Origin: Clostridium sp. CAG:594 | Lineage (GTDB): Bacteria; Bacillota_I; Bacilli_A; RF39; UBA660 | Assembly (NCBI GenBank): GCA_000434835.1 | Contig: FR881490.1 | Location: 37,519 to 101,518, forward strand | Length of the DNA: 64,000 nucleotides | Reading direction: 5' to 3' | Part shown: piece after piece, positions 16,584-25,305 of the stretch | Position numbering within the stretch: position 1 is the stretch's first letter | Layout: each line of letters opens with the position of its first letter | Position numbers and translations under genes: made by a program | The notes under the pieces: generated by a model | Databases searched by the model: none | What the model saw: the letters and a program-made list of their open reading frames with translations, nothing else | Told to the model about the DNA's origin: nothing

Positions 16584-16613
16584 CTCTCATTTTAAGTTTT
16601 TACCAAATGAGAG
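16584..16613 (-). promoter_or_regulatory. Hairpin overlapping the spoIIQ ribosome-binding site
   Basis: CTCTCATTT (minus-strand 16613-16605) pairs with AAATGAGAG (16592-16584) across a 12-base loop; the 3' arm runs into GAGAGGTG, the ribosome-binding site of spoIIQ. It may damp translation from readthrough mRNA of spoIID. Confidence 0.5.
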
Positions 16614-16623
16614 AAATTATACA

Positions 16624-17550
16624 TTAATTTATTTTTTTTATTTCACAATTTTTATAATAATGAGTTAATATTTCTTTATAATTAGATCCTTCTTTTGCCA
16701 TTCCGTTAGCGCCGTATTGACTCATTCCAACACCATGTCCATATCCGTTTACATCAAATATAACTTTATCGTCTGTTATTTTTATTTTAAAACTAGTTGA
16801 TTTTAAACCAAATATACTTCTTATTTTAGTTCCTAAAAAAGTTTTACCATTTACTTTTATACTTTTTACCCTGTTTGATTCTGTCCTTTTTATATCGGTT
16901 ATATCTATATTATCTTTATCACTAAATCCTAAATTAAATAAAAATTCGTTTTTTGAAACTTCCTTTGTGCTTGAAAATGCGGGGGATTCTGTCTCGTCCC
17001 ACTTTGATGAAACACTTACTAAATAAGGCATATCACTAGAAAATACGTCTTTGCTATTTTCTGTATAACCATTACTTGTTGAAAAAAACACGGCATCTAT
17101 TAAATTGTTGTTATATAAAATTACTTCTCCTTTAGTAGAATTTACTGCTTCTTTAATTTTTTTTAAATAAGCATCATAATTATTTTGCCACTTTTCTTTC
17201 ATTTCATCATAATTTATATATACCTGATTACTAACTGAGTCTAAAACATCATAGTCTTCTTTTTTTACTTCTGTTTTTTTTAGTGCATACGTTCTTGATG
17301 CAACTGCCTGAGACTTTAGTGCCTCAATGTTAAATGAAGCAGGCATTTCGCCCGCTACTACACCAGTTACATATTCTTCAAGTGGAACTTCAACTACTTC
17401 ATTTGTCTTTGTTCTTTTTACTCTTACCTTCTTATTACTTATACTACCATACTTTATTTTATAAATTATCTTTTCTTTATCATTTATACCTACAATTAAA
17501 AGAGGTATTAAAATAATAATCAAAGTAAAAAGAATTATCTTTTTGAACAT
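16624..17550 (-). CDS. spoIID: Stage II sporulation protein D (lytic transglycosylase)
   Basis: SpoIID cleaves peptidoglycan glycan strands during engulfment, with SpoIIP and SpoIIM. A signal anchor (4-22) is followed by the SpoIID domain: VPLEEYVTGVVAGEMPASFNIEAL (catalytic Glu region, about 56-79), QAVASRTYALK, SSNGYTENSKDVF and the C-terminal GYGHGVGMSQYGANGMA. Length 308 aa is slightly short. It heads the spoIID-spoIIQ-spoIIID-mbl block. Confidence 0.96.
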   Translation of the reverse strand: MFKKIILFTLIIILIPLLIVGINDKEKIIYKIKYGSISNKKVRVKRTKTNEVVEVPLEEYVTGVVAGEMPASFNIEALKSQAVASRTYALKKTEVKKEDYDVLDSVSNQVYINYDEMKEKWQNNYDAYLKKIKEAVNSTKGEVILYNNNLIDAVFFSTSNGYTENSKDVFSSDMPYLVSVSSKWDETESPAFSSTKEVSKNEFLFNLGFSDKDNIDITDIKRTESNRVKSIKVNGKTFLGTKIRSIFGLKSTSFKIKITDDKVIFDVNGYGHGVGMSQYGANGMAKEGSNYKEILTHYYKNCEIKKIN

Positions 17551-17559
17551 TTTTCCTCC

Positions 17560-17760
17560 TTAATAAAGGCTTGCAATAGTATTTGAAATATCAACAAAAA
17601 AGTTAACCAGTAAATAAGATAAACAAAGTGATATTGCTATATAAAATGAATGTATTTGCATAATACTATTCTTCTTAAAAATCTTATCTAAATTAGTAGA
17701 TGTTATTATCCATATACTAAACGGAATAAAGATGCAATATAAAACTAGTTTAATATTCAT
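17560..17760 (-). CDS. DUF1146 (YwzB-type) small membrane protein
   Basis: A 66-aa protein with two membrane segments (about 4-20 and 38-62) and the IFKKNSIMQIHSFYI loop typical of YwzB proteins, which in Bacillus lie in the same region as spoIID. Function unknown. The start is 11 bases inside rpiB (CGAGGAAACAA site), so it is probably cotranscribed. Confidence 0.75.
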   Translation of the reverse strand: MNIKLVLYCIFIPFSIWIITSTNLDKIFKKNSIMQIHSFYIAISLCLSYLLVNFFVDISNTIASLY

Positions 17761-18202
17761 TTGTTTCCTCGTATTTTGTTATTTGATCAACTCTAGACTT
17801 ATAAGCTGGATCACTTAAATTTTCCTTAGCATTTAAAAATGCATCTACTATTTTAGTATTATTTTCAAAATCACCTTCACCTGATATTGCAATTATATTT
17901 ACAAAGTCATTTTCTTTAGCGTGAATTGCTTCTTTTACGGTATTAATCTTTCCACATCTAACACCTTTTACCTTGTTACACGCAACTGATATACCAACTG
18001 CACTACCACATATTGCAATGCCATATTCAACTGTTTTATTTGAAACATTTTCACCTAAGATAAAACCATACTTTGTATAATCAGTTCTATCCTTGCTATA
18101 TGTTCCATAATCAATTACATCATAACCCTTTTCTATTAAATATTTTGTCATTTTTTCTTTGGTTTCAAATCCTCTATGATCACTTGCTATACCTATTTTC
18201 AT
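17750..18202 (-). CDS. rpiB: RpiB/LacAB-fold sugar-phosphate isomerase, altered active site
   Basis: RpiB interconverts ribose-5-phosphate and ribulose-5-phosphate. The fold signature is clear: ASDHRGFETK (6-15), RTDYTKYG (39-46), ICGSAVGISVACNKVKGVR (64-82) with the catalytic Cys65. Two departures stand out: the usual CGTG loop is CGSA, and the HN pair that supplies the ring-opening His (His99 in E. coli numbering) is EN here (Glu97). One of the two C-terminal phosphate arginines is kept (SRVDQI). It may still be an isomerase with another substrate, or a weak enzyme. Confidence 0.8.
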   Translation of the reverse strand: MKIGIASDHRGFETKEKMTKYLIEKGYDVIDYGTYSKDRTDYTKYGFILGENVSNKTVEYGIAICGSAVGISVACNKVKGVRCGKINTVKEAIHAKENDFVNIIAISGEGDFENNTKIVDAFLNAKENLSDPAYKSRVDQITKYEETNEY

Positions 18203-18233
18203 AAATATATCCCTCCATAACTATAATTATACC

Positions 18234-18260
18234 AAAAAAAGGTTACTATAATAACCTTAT
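18234..18260 (-). terminator. Terminator of the Asn-rich protein gene
   Basis: AAGGTTATTATAGTAACC followed by TTTTTTT on the minus strand, starting next to the stop codon. Confidence 0.85.
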
Positions 18261-19627
18261 TTGTTTAATTTTACTATTAGTTGATACATCGTTTCAAAAT
18301 CAAATTCTTCCAACTCTATATCTGCTCCATTATTCTTTAGCTCTTCTATTAAATCTTTTATTCTTTGAACATTTTTTGAAACAGAACCAAGTAACTGTTC
18401 ATTGGTATTTTGACTTTCATTAATATTAATAGACTCATCAGTATTAGATTCTTTACTTTCTAATGCAGCATGATCTGACTTTTCATTTTCTTCATTATCA
18501 ATATCCATTATTTCTAACATATCAGGTTCAGTATAACTTTCATCTAATCCAAGATCAGTTAATTTTGTATCATTATTTTCTTCGTTTTCTTCTTTAATTT
18601 CGACATCTAAATCTTCTTTTTTATCCTCTTTTTCAGGTTCTTTTAAAGTTTCATTACTATTTTGTAATTCTTCTTTTGTTTCTTCTAAATTAGTATTTAC
18701 ATTATTTTCAGGTAAATTATATGAATCATGATTTTCTTCTTGTGGTATGTTATATGACTGAGTTTCATTATAACCACTTAAATTATTTTCTAAATTTGAT
18801 CCTTCACTTGCACCATTTACTGGATTATTTAAGTTAACATCTACTGGATTATAATTTGGTATGTTATTAGATACATTTTGATTAAAATTGTTTTCAAAAT
18901 TATTATTTGGCGTTGGACTTTCAAAATTAAATCCTTGGTTCATATTAGGTGTTATATTATTATATGAATTATTTATGTTTGGTGCTTGATATCCATTATT
19001 TACTTGATCTACATTAAAACTATTATTGTAAGAATCATTAGCGTTCATATTCATATTTTGATTTGGCATCTCATAGTTAGATGAAGGATTTACATTATTA
19101 AACGTTGGTGCTTGATATACCTGATTCATTTGGGATTCCATATTATTTATGTTTAAGCTTCCGTTTTCATAAGCATCTAATTTGTCAGTATTAGCGTTAG
19201 GTAACGTATCTGGCATTATGTTCATTGGTCCTAAAACATCCATTGTTGGAGCCTGCGCTACTGTTGCTTCATTTAAATTTTTTATTTCACCAAGTTCTGG
19301 TGGTATATCATTTGTTTGTGTCTGAAAAGATGGCATAGCGTTATAATCTATCCCAGGCATTTGATATCCGTTTTGGTTTTGCATAGGATAACCATTATTT
19401 AAAGTATTAACATTATTAAATATAGGAGCCTGATTTATAGGACCACTATTTAAATTATTATTAATGTTGTTATCAAACACCGGTTGTTGATACCCATTAT
19501 TTTGCTGCCAAGGCTGCTTAAAAGAGCCCGGCGCGCTTGTAAATCCATCATTCAAGTTTTGATTATTTCCAAAATTGTTGTTTCCATTATTAAAATTTTG
19601 ATTGTTATTCATATCATTATTAAACAT
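18257..19627 (-). CDS. Large Asn-rich low-complexity protein, function unknown
   Basis: 456 aa, not recognised. Residues 1 to about 290 are made of Asn/Gln/Pro/Met/Tyr-rich sequence with loosely repeated units such as NNGYQ, QAPxFNNVN, NNxYN and MPNxNMN. Residues about 290-410 are highly acidic (Glu/Asp/Asn-rich). The last about 45 residues form a conventional helical segment (SKNVQRIKDLIEELKNNGAD...FDFETMYQLIVKLNK). No signal peptide or membrane segment, so it is cytoplasmic and probably disordered, tethered by the C-terminal helix. The start has GGGGATGG in front. It lies between rsmG and rpiB, where many Firmicutes carry noc/parA/parB. Confidence 0.7.
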   Translation of the reverse strand: MFNNDMNNNQNFNNGNNNFGNNQNLNDGFTSAPGSFKQPWQQNNGYQQPVFDNNINNNLNSGPINQAPIFNNVNTLNNGYPMQNQNGYQMPGIDYNAMPSFQTQTNDIPPELGEIKNLNEATVAQAPTMDVLGPMNIMPDTLPNANTDKLDAYENGSLNINNMESQMNQVYQAPTFNNVNPSSNYEMPNQNMNMNANDSYNNSFNVDQVNNGYQAPNINNSYNNITPNMNQGFNFESPTPNNNFENNFNQNVSNNIPNYNPVDVNLNNPVNGASEGSNLENNLSGYNETQSYNIPQEENHDSYNLPENNVNTNLEETKEELQNSNETLKEPEKEDKKEDLDVEIKEENEENNDTKLTDLGLDESYTEPDMLEIMDIDNEENEKSDHAALESKESNTDESININESQNTNEQLLGSVSKNVQRIKDLIEELKNNGADIELEEFDFETMYQLIVKLNK

Positions 19628-19675
19628 ATTGCCATCCCCTATCTTTAATATAATAATATAATAAAAAAGCCCTTA

Positions 19676-20377
19676 TTACAATGGCTTTTTCTTAATTTCA
19701 CTAAATTTTCTTGGATATTTAACACTTGTTTTATTAATTTTTTCTATAATTATTAAAGTTCTTTCTCCCGCATCCTTTGGTAGTTTAAATAAAATGGTAT
19801 CTCTTAACACTCCTCCTAGTGTTTTTATAGCGTTTTGTGATGATTTTATCTCATCTTTTGCATCTGCTTTCATTGGAATAAACAATCCTTTCTCACAAAC
19901 TAAAGGAATGCACATTTCTGATAAAACGGAAAGGGATGCTACCGCACGAGAAGTTACTATATCAAAGGATTCTCTACTTATTTTTGCATAGTCTTCTATC
20001 CTTTCATGAATAGCATTAATACCTTTTAAATTTAACTTTTCTATAACACTTTTTAAGAATATAATTCTTTTATTTAAAGAGTCAACTAGTGTTACTTTAA
20101 GATTTGGAAATACTATTTTTAAAACTAAGCCGGGAAATCCCGCTCCCGTTCCTACGTCAAGAAGAGTCTGGTTATTTAATTTAACTGCTTTAATTAGAGT
20201 TAAACTATCATAAAAATGTTTTAAATATACTTCTTCTTCATCAGTTATTCTAGTTAAATTTGTATGACTATTATAATCTATTAACATTTCATAATAAGTA
20301 TTTAAACTCTTAAGTATTTTATCATCTACACTTATACCTAACTTTTCTACTTCTTTTACAAATTCTTCTTTATTCAT
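19676..20377 (-). CDS. rsmG: 16S rRNA (guanine-527-N7)-methyltransferase
   Basis: RsmG (GidB) uses S-adenosylmethionine to methylate G527 in the 530 loop. Motifs: LLDVGTGAGFPGLVLKIVFP (SAM site, about 67-86), VDSLNKRIIFLK, VTSRAVASLSVL. 233 aa. Its start overlaps the end of mnmG by 8 bases, the usual gidA-gidB pairing near oriC. Confidence 0.97.
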   Translation of the reverse strand: MNKEEFVKEVEKLGISVDDKILKSLNTYYEMLIDYNSHTNLTRITDEEEVYLKHFYDSLTLIKAVKLNNQTLLDVGTGAGFPGLVLKIVFPNLKVTLVDSLNKRIIFLKSVIEKLNLKGINAIHERIEDYAKISRESFDIVTSRAVASLSVLSEMCIPLVCEKGLFIPMKADAKDEIKSSQNAIKTLGGVLRDTILFKLPKDAGERTLIIIEKINKTSVKYPRKFSEIKKKPL

Positions 20378-22184
20378 TATAAAACCTCTTTAAATAAACC
20401 ATTAAAATTGCTATATCTGATGGATTAACACCACTAATACGTGTTGCCTGATCAATGGTTCTTGGTCTTATTTTTTCAAGTTTTTGTCTTGCTTCAGTTG
20501 CTAAATTATCAACTTTTTCATAATCTATATCTTCTGGTATCTGTTTTTTACCTAACTTAATCATTTTTTCTGCTTCTTTTTTTGCTTTAATAATATAACC
20601 TTCATATTTATGATTAATTTCCACTTGCTCTAATGCTTCTTTACTATATTTTTTATTTAATTTATCCACATAATCTATTATTTTAACTTCTGGTCTTTTT
20701 AAATATTCTGATAAGTTACATTTTTCCTTAGGAAAAGTAATATTTTTAATATCCTCTTCTATTTCTTTTATTTCTTCTATTTTATTTAATAATTTATTAT
20801 GTCTTTCTTCACTTAATAAACCTATTTTATAAGCTTTTTCACTTAATCTTAAATCGGCATTATCACTTCTTAGTAAAAGTCTAAATTCTGCACGAGAAGT
20901 AAGTAATCTATATGGTTCTATAGTTCCTTTTGTTACTAAATCATCTATTAAAACACCAATATAAGCATCACTTCTAGAAAGTATTAAAGGTTCTTTATTA
21001 TCTAGTTTTAAACTAGCATTAATACCCGCTACTATACCTTGACCTGCGGCCTCTTCATACCCCGAGGTACCATTTATTTGACCTGCAGTAAATAAGTTTT
21101 CTACTACCTTTGTCTCTAAAGATGGTTTTAATTGAAGTGGATCTATCGCATCATATTCTATTGCATAAGCATATCTTAATATTTTAGCGTGTTCTAATCC
21201 CTTTAAAGAGTGAACCATATCTTCTTGAACGTCGTGCGGCATAGAAGTTGAAAAACCTTGTAAATATATATCATCATAATACATGCTTTCAGGTTCCAAA
21301 AATAATTGGTGTCTTTCTTTATCTTTAAAACGAACCACTTTATCTTCTATTGAAGGACAGTACCTAGGCCCTGTTCCTAATTTTTCATAAAAACCACCAT
21401 ACATAGCAGATTTATTTAAGTTATTCATAATTATTTTATGAGTTTTTAAGTTAGTATAAGTTAAATAGCAAGGTACTTGGTTTTTATAATCATAATATGC
21501 TATATCATCAAATGAAAAAGTTAGCTTACAGTCGTCTCCATCTTCTCTTTTAAGTACACTAAAATCAATTGAAGATCTTTCTATACGAGGTGGTGTTCCA
21601 GTTTTTAACCTAAGTAATTTAAAACCTAATTTTTCTAAATTATCACTTAAAAAATTAGCTCTTTTTTCGCCATGTGGACCCTCTGGAGTTCTTCTATCCC
21701 CTACTAATATATCAGCTTTTAAATAAGTACCAGTAGTTAATATACAAGCTTTACAATAAATTGTTTCTCCATCTTCAGTTGTTATACCAACAATTTTGTT
21801 ATTTTCTACTAAAAGGTCAGATACTATTGCTTCTTTAATAGTTAAATTTTCTGTATTTCTTAATGTTTTTAACATTTCTTTTTTGTAAGTTACTTTATCA
21901 GCCTGACTTCTTAAACTTCTAACAGCAGGTCCCTTAGAGCGATTAAGCATCTTCATTTGAAGAAGAGTTTTATCTGCATTACGTCCCATTTCACCACCTA
22001 ATGCATCAATTTCCCTTACAACAATACCTTTAGCTGAACCTCCTATAGAAGGATTACAAGGCATATCTGCTATATTATCAATATTAATTGTTATAAGAAG
22101 CGTATTTTTTTTCATTCTGGCACACGCAAGTGCTGCTTCACAGCCAGCGTGTCCTGCTCCAACAACTATAACATCATATTTCAT
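20370..22184 (-). CDS. mnmG: tRNA uridine-34 carboxymethylaminomethyl modification enzyme MnmG (GidA)
   Basis: An FAD protein that works with MnmE to modify the wobble uridine of several tRNAs. N-terminal dinucleotide fold VVGAGHAGCEAALA; NPSIGGSAKGIVVREIDALGG; DRRTPEGPHGEKR; and TSRAEFRLLLRSDNADLRL are all present. AGGTGATAGTT precedes the ATG at 22184; an in-frame GTG at 22193 lies within that site. 604 aa. Confidence 0.98.
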   Translation of the reverse strand: MKYDVIVVGAGHAGCEAALACARMKKNTLLITINIDNIADMPCNPSIGGSAKGIVVREIDALGGEMGRNADKTLLQMKMLNRSKGPAVRSLRSQADKVTYKKEMLKTLRNTENLTIKEAIVSDLLVENNKIVGITTEDGETIYCKACILTTGTYLKADILVGDRRTPEGPHGEKRANFLSDNLEKLGFKLLRLKTGTPPRIERSSIDFSVLKREDGDDCKLTFSFDDIAYYDYKNQVPCYLTYTNLKTHKIIMNNLNKSAMYGGFYEKLGTGPRYCPSIEDKVVRFKDKERHQLFLEPESMYYDDIYLQGFSTSMPHDVQEDMVHSLKGLEHAKILRYAYAIEYDAIDPLQLKPSLETKVVENLFTAGQINGTSGYEEAAGQGIVAGINASLKLDNKEPLILSRSDAYIGVLIDDLVTKGTIEPYRLLTSRAEFRLLLRSDNADLRLSEKAYKIGLLSEERHNKLLNKIEEIKEIEEDIKNITFPKEKCNLSEYLKRPEVKIIDYVDKLNKKYSKEALEQVEINHKYEGYIIKAKKEAEKMIKLGKKQIPEDIDYEKVDNLATEARQKLEKIRPRTIDQATRISGVNPSDIAILMVYLKRFYNE

Positions 22185-22284
22185 AACTATCACCTGCTTT
22201 TCTTTTGGTATTATACAATATAATTAAAAAAAAGTTAATTGTATATTAAAATAAATTATGATAATATTAAATTGGGTGATAAAT

Positions 22285-22845
22285 ATGTTTATTTTTAATT
22301 ATAATTTAAATGAACAAGATTACATTAGATTTAATTATTATGTATATTATAATGATAAGTCAGCAAAAGAAACTTATAATATTTTTAAATTTAAACTTCC
22401 GGTTGCAATTTGGATTTTATTTACCATTTATTTTGTTTTATATGGCAATTTAAAGATGTTTGCTATTATTACTATATCATATTTAATATTTTGGCTTATC
22501 TTTATGTTTTTTCTAGGATTTACATTTGAAAAATATATAAAAAAAATTGTTAAAATAACTGTAGAAAATGATAAAAAGAATGGAACTTTACCATATGATA
22601 CTATTAACAAAGTAAATTTTAATGAGAATGAAATAATAGAAGAACTACCTAATAAAAAGAATATATTAAAATATGAAGTTATCGAAAAAATTATTATTAG
22701 TAATGATTACTATTACATTTTTTTAAATTCAATTGAGGCTATAATCATTCCAAATAAAGCAGTTAAAACAAAGAAAGAAAAAGAAAAATTTTACGATTTC
22801 TTATGTCAAAAAGTTAGCAGTGACAAAATAAAAAGTGTAATCTAA
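22285..22845 (+). CDS. YcxB-like membrane protein
   Basis: A 186-aa protein with two adjacent membrane segments (about 40-58 and 63-85) and a C-terminal soluble part with KYEVIEKIIISNDYYYIFLNSIEAIIIP, the layout of YcxB-like proteins of unknown function. GGGTGATAAAT precedes the ATG at 22285. It is on the strand opposite to its neighbours (head-on to replication) and lies between mnmG and mnmE, a site of accessory insertion here. Confidence 0.65.
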   Translation: MFIFNYNLNEQDYIRFNYYVYYNDKSAKETYNIFKFKLPVAIWILFTIYFVLYGNLKMFAIITISYLIFWLIFMFFLGFTFEKYIKKIVKITVENDKKNGTLPYDTINKVNFNENEIIEELPNKKNILKYEVIEKIIISNDYYYIFLNSIEAIIIPNKAVKTKKEKEKFYDFLCQKVSSDKIKSVI

Positions 22846-22866
22846 ATATTGATTACATTTTTTTAT
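22831..22866. terminator. Shared terminator between YcxB-like gene and DUF1016 gene
   Basis: TGTAATC-8-nt loop-GATTACA followed by TTTTTTT on the plus strand, preceded by AAAA; can serve both convergent genes. Confidence 0.8.
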
Positions 22867-23789
22867 ATAACTTTTTCTAAATCATAGCTAATTAAATAAA
22901 CTCCCTCATCATTTACGTATTCAAATATAAAATTATCATTCTTTTTAGATATAATTAATCCTATACTTTTGTTATGATACTTCTTTTTTATGGTGTTATC
23001 TATTATTTTTCTATATAACTGAACCTGGCTTACATCTTTATAATTAGTACTATTAAGCTTTAGTTCTACCGGAATATAACAATTTAAATTAATGTTAAAT
23101 AAAAGGATATCCACATAAAAATGTTTTCCATAATAATCTAATTTATACTCACTTCCAGCATACAAAAATCCTGAACCTAATTGTAAGAAAAAATCCCTTA
23201 ATTCATCTAATATGTATTTTTTTAATACTTTTTCGCTTATGTTTTCATTTCCAGGTGATTTTATTATAATTGGGTCTAAAAGCATATCTTTTAAACTATA
23301 ACTAGCTTCATTTTTAAAATTTATAATCTTGATGTTATTTTTATCAGCGTAAGATAGTCTATCATAAGCCTTTTCTTTTATAAGTTTTGCAAGTTCTCTT
23401 TTAGATAAATTATTTAAAATACACTGATTTATGTAATAATTTCTTTCATTTTCATTTTTGATTGGAATTAAATATTTCCAATTTGTCCAACTAATATTTA
23501 ATTGGTGCTCCAGCGGGGCACCTTTTTGAATTATTGTATAAAATTGCCTCATTCTTTTTAAATTAGATATATTATATCCTCTACCATATTGTTCTACTAA
23601 TTTTAATGACCACTTTTTAATTAAACTATTACCATATTTTGCTCTTTCTTCTCCTCCTTGTGCTTCTACTAATAACTTGCCTATTTCATAATAAGTTTTT
23701 AACTTATCACTATTATAACTAAGCCTTCTTACCCCATCTTTTACTTCCTTTTTTTCTATCAAATCTTTTATTTCTTCGTAATAATTCAT
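22863..23789 (-). CDS. YhcG/DUF1016-type protein with PD-(D/E)XK nuclease domain
   Basis: 308 aa. The N-terminal DUF1016 part (about 20-140) contains GKLLVEAQGGEERAKYG, LKRMRQFY and LSWTNWKYL-like elements (LNISWTNWKYLIPI). The C-terminal part (about 190-300) holds the nuclease core: LGSGFLYAGSEYKLDYYGKHF, then VDILLFN with Asp and VELK with Glu and Lys. Catalytic residues appear intact. YhcG-type proteins are linked with restriction and mobile elements, but no partner gene is here, so the role is unknown. It lies between mnmG and mnmE as an accessory insertion. Confidence 0.85.
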   Translation of the reverse strand: MNYYEEIKDLIEKKEVKDGVRRLSYNSDKLKTYYEIGKLLVEAQGGEERAKYGNSLIKKWSLKLVEQYGRGYNISNLKRMRQFYTIIQKGAPLEHQLNISWTNWKYLIPIKNENERNYYINQCILNNLSKRELAKLIKEKAYDRLSYADKNNIKIINFKNEASYSLKDMLLDPIIIKSPGNENISEKVLKKYILDELRDFFLQLGSGFLYAGSEYKLDYYGKHFYVDILLFNINLNCYIPVELKLNSTNYKDVSQVQLYRKIIDNTIKKKYHNKSIGLIISKKNDNFIFEYVNDEGVYLISYDLEKVI

Positions 23790-23860
23790 ATAAGCTCCTC
23801 CTCAAATTCATCTATTATATATATGTAATTTGAAAAAAAGCTCATATTATGTCACATATA

Positions 23861-23887
23861 ATAAAAACTTGGATAAATCCAAGTTCT
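23861..23887 (-). terminator. Terminator of mnmE
   Basis: AACTTGGATTTATCCAAGTT then TTTATT on the minus strand, 10 bases after the stop. Confidence 0.85.
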
Positions 23888-23897
23888 TAAAATGTAT

Positions 23898-25241
23898 CTA
23901 CTTTCCTAAACAAAATCTACTAAACAAATTATCAATTAATTCTTCCGTGTAATTAGCTCCTATTATATCTCCTAGTTTTTCCCATACCAATTTTAAATCT
24001 ATTTCAATCATATCTATTTCTCTTTCTTCTTTAATACCTTGTTCTACGTCCTCTAATGATTTAATAGCAAACTTTAATAAAGATATTTGTCTTACATTAG
24101 TAAAAAATGTTAAGTTTTTGCTCATAAATGTTCCAACGTTAAACAATTCTTTTATTGCATCTTTTATATCTTCTATTCCCTCGTTATTTTTAGCACTTAT
24201 TTTTATAACATCATCCATATAAGAATTATTTAAATTTAAATCTATTTTATTCATTATTATAATTCTTTTTTTATCCTTAGTTTTTTCTAGCAAATACTTA
24301 TCTTCCTCACTTAAAGGGCAACTAGCATCCAAAATAAGTAATACTAACTCTGCTGCATCTATTAAGTTTAAACTCTTTTCAATACCTATTTTTTCAACTA
24401 TATCATCTGATTTTCTAACACCTGCTGTATCTATTAAATTAAGTTTTACACCACCTACTAAAATACTTCCTTCTACTATATCACGAGTTGTACCTTTTAC
24501 ATCTGTTACAATGGCTTTTTCTTCTTCTAATAAAGCATTTAAAAGACTTGATTTACCTACGTTTGGTTTTCCTAATATAACAGTTTTAATACCATCTTTT
24601 AATATTTTTCCATCCTCTGATAATTTTAACGTCTTTAATAATTTTTCTTTTATTCCTCTTACTTTTTCTCTTATTTTGTTTATTGTTACTACTTCTATAT
24701 CTTCATATTCTGGATAATCTATATTTACTTCTATATTAGATATTAAACTTATTATATCTTCTCTTGTATCTGTTATTAACCTAGAAACATTACCGGATAA
24801 CTCATTAATAGCCATTTTTCTAGTTAGTTCTGTTTCAGAATTTATTAAGTCCATAACTCCTTCTGATTCGGTCAAATCTATTCTACCATTTAAAAATGCT
24901 CTTTTAGTAAATTCACCAGGTTCTGCTAATCTGCAGCCTTCAAGAAGTAATATTTCCATTATTTTATTAACAACTGCAATTGATCCATGAGTGTTTATTT
25001 CTATTACATCTTCTTTTGTATACGTTTTAGGTGCTTTCATAATTGATAATAATACCTCATCTATAATTTCACCATTATATACTATATGACCATAATTTAT
25101 CGTATGACTTGATGCTTTTTCTAAATCTTTACCTTCAAATAAAGGATTAATTATTTTTATAGCATCATCTCCTGATACTCTAATAATAGATATTGCACCT
25201 TCTCCAAGTGCTGTTGATATTGCAACTATTGTATCATTCAC
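23898..25241 (-). CDS. mnmE: tRNA modification GTPase MnmE (TrmE)
   Basis: Partner of MnmG. N-terminal formyl-THF-binding domain (about 1-118, AISTALGEGAISIIRVSG), helical domain, and inserted G domain with GKPNVGKSSL, the switch DVKGTTRD, DTAGVR and MNKIDL. It ends in FCLGK, with the conserved C-terminal Cys. The start is a GTG at 25241. 447 aa. Confidence 0.97.
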   Translation of the reverse strand: MNDTIVAISTALGEGAISIIRVSGDDAIKIINPLFEGKDLEKASSHTINYGHIVYNGEIIDEVLLSIMKAPKTYTKEDVIEINTHGSIAVVNKIMEILLLEGCRLAEPGEFTKRAFLNGRIDLTESEGVMDLINSETELTRKMAINELSGNVSRLITDTREDIISLISNIEVNIDYPEYEDIEVVTINKIREKVRGIKEKLLKTLKLSEDGKILKDGIKTVILGKPNVGKSSLLNALLEEEKAIVTDVKGTTRDIVEGSILVGGVKLNLIDTAGVRKSDDIVEKIGIEKSLNLIDAAELVLLILDASCPLSEEDKYLLEKTKDKKRIIIMNKIDLNLNNSYMDDVIKISAKNNEGIEDIKDAIKELFNVGTFMSKNLTFFTNVRQISLLKFAIKSLEDVEQGIKEEREIDMIEIDLKLVWEKLGDIIGANYTEELIDNLFSRFCLGK

Positions 25242-25305
25242 TTTAAATCACATCCCTTTGTTAGAAGTATTATAACATATTAAAAAATAAAAAGAAGAAA
25301 TATTT

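Noticed and set aside
18257..19627. Asn-rich protein as a secreted coat or biofilm protein
   Set aside because: No signal peptide, membrane segment or sorting motif.
22863..23789. DUF1016 protein as part of a toxin-antitoxin or restriction system
   Set aside because: No antitoxin, methylase or specificity gene is adjacent.
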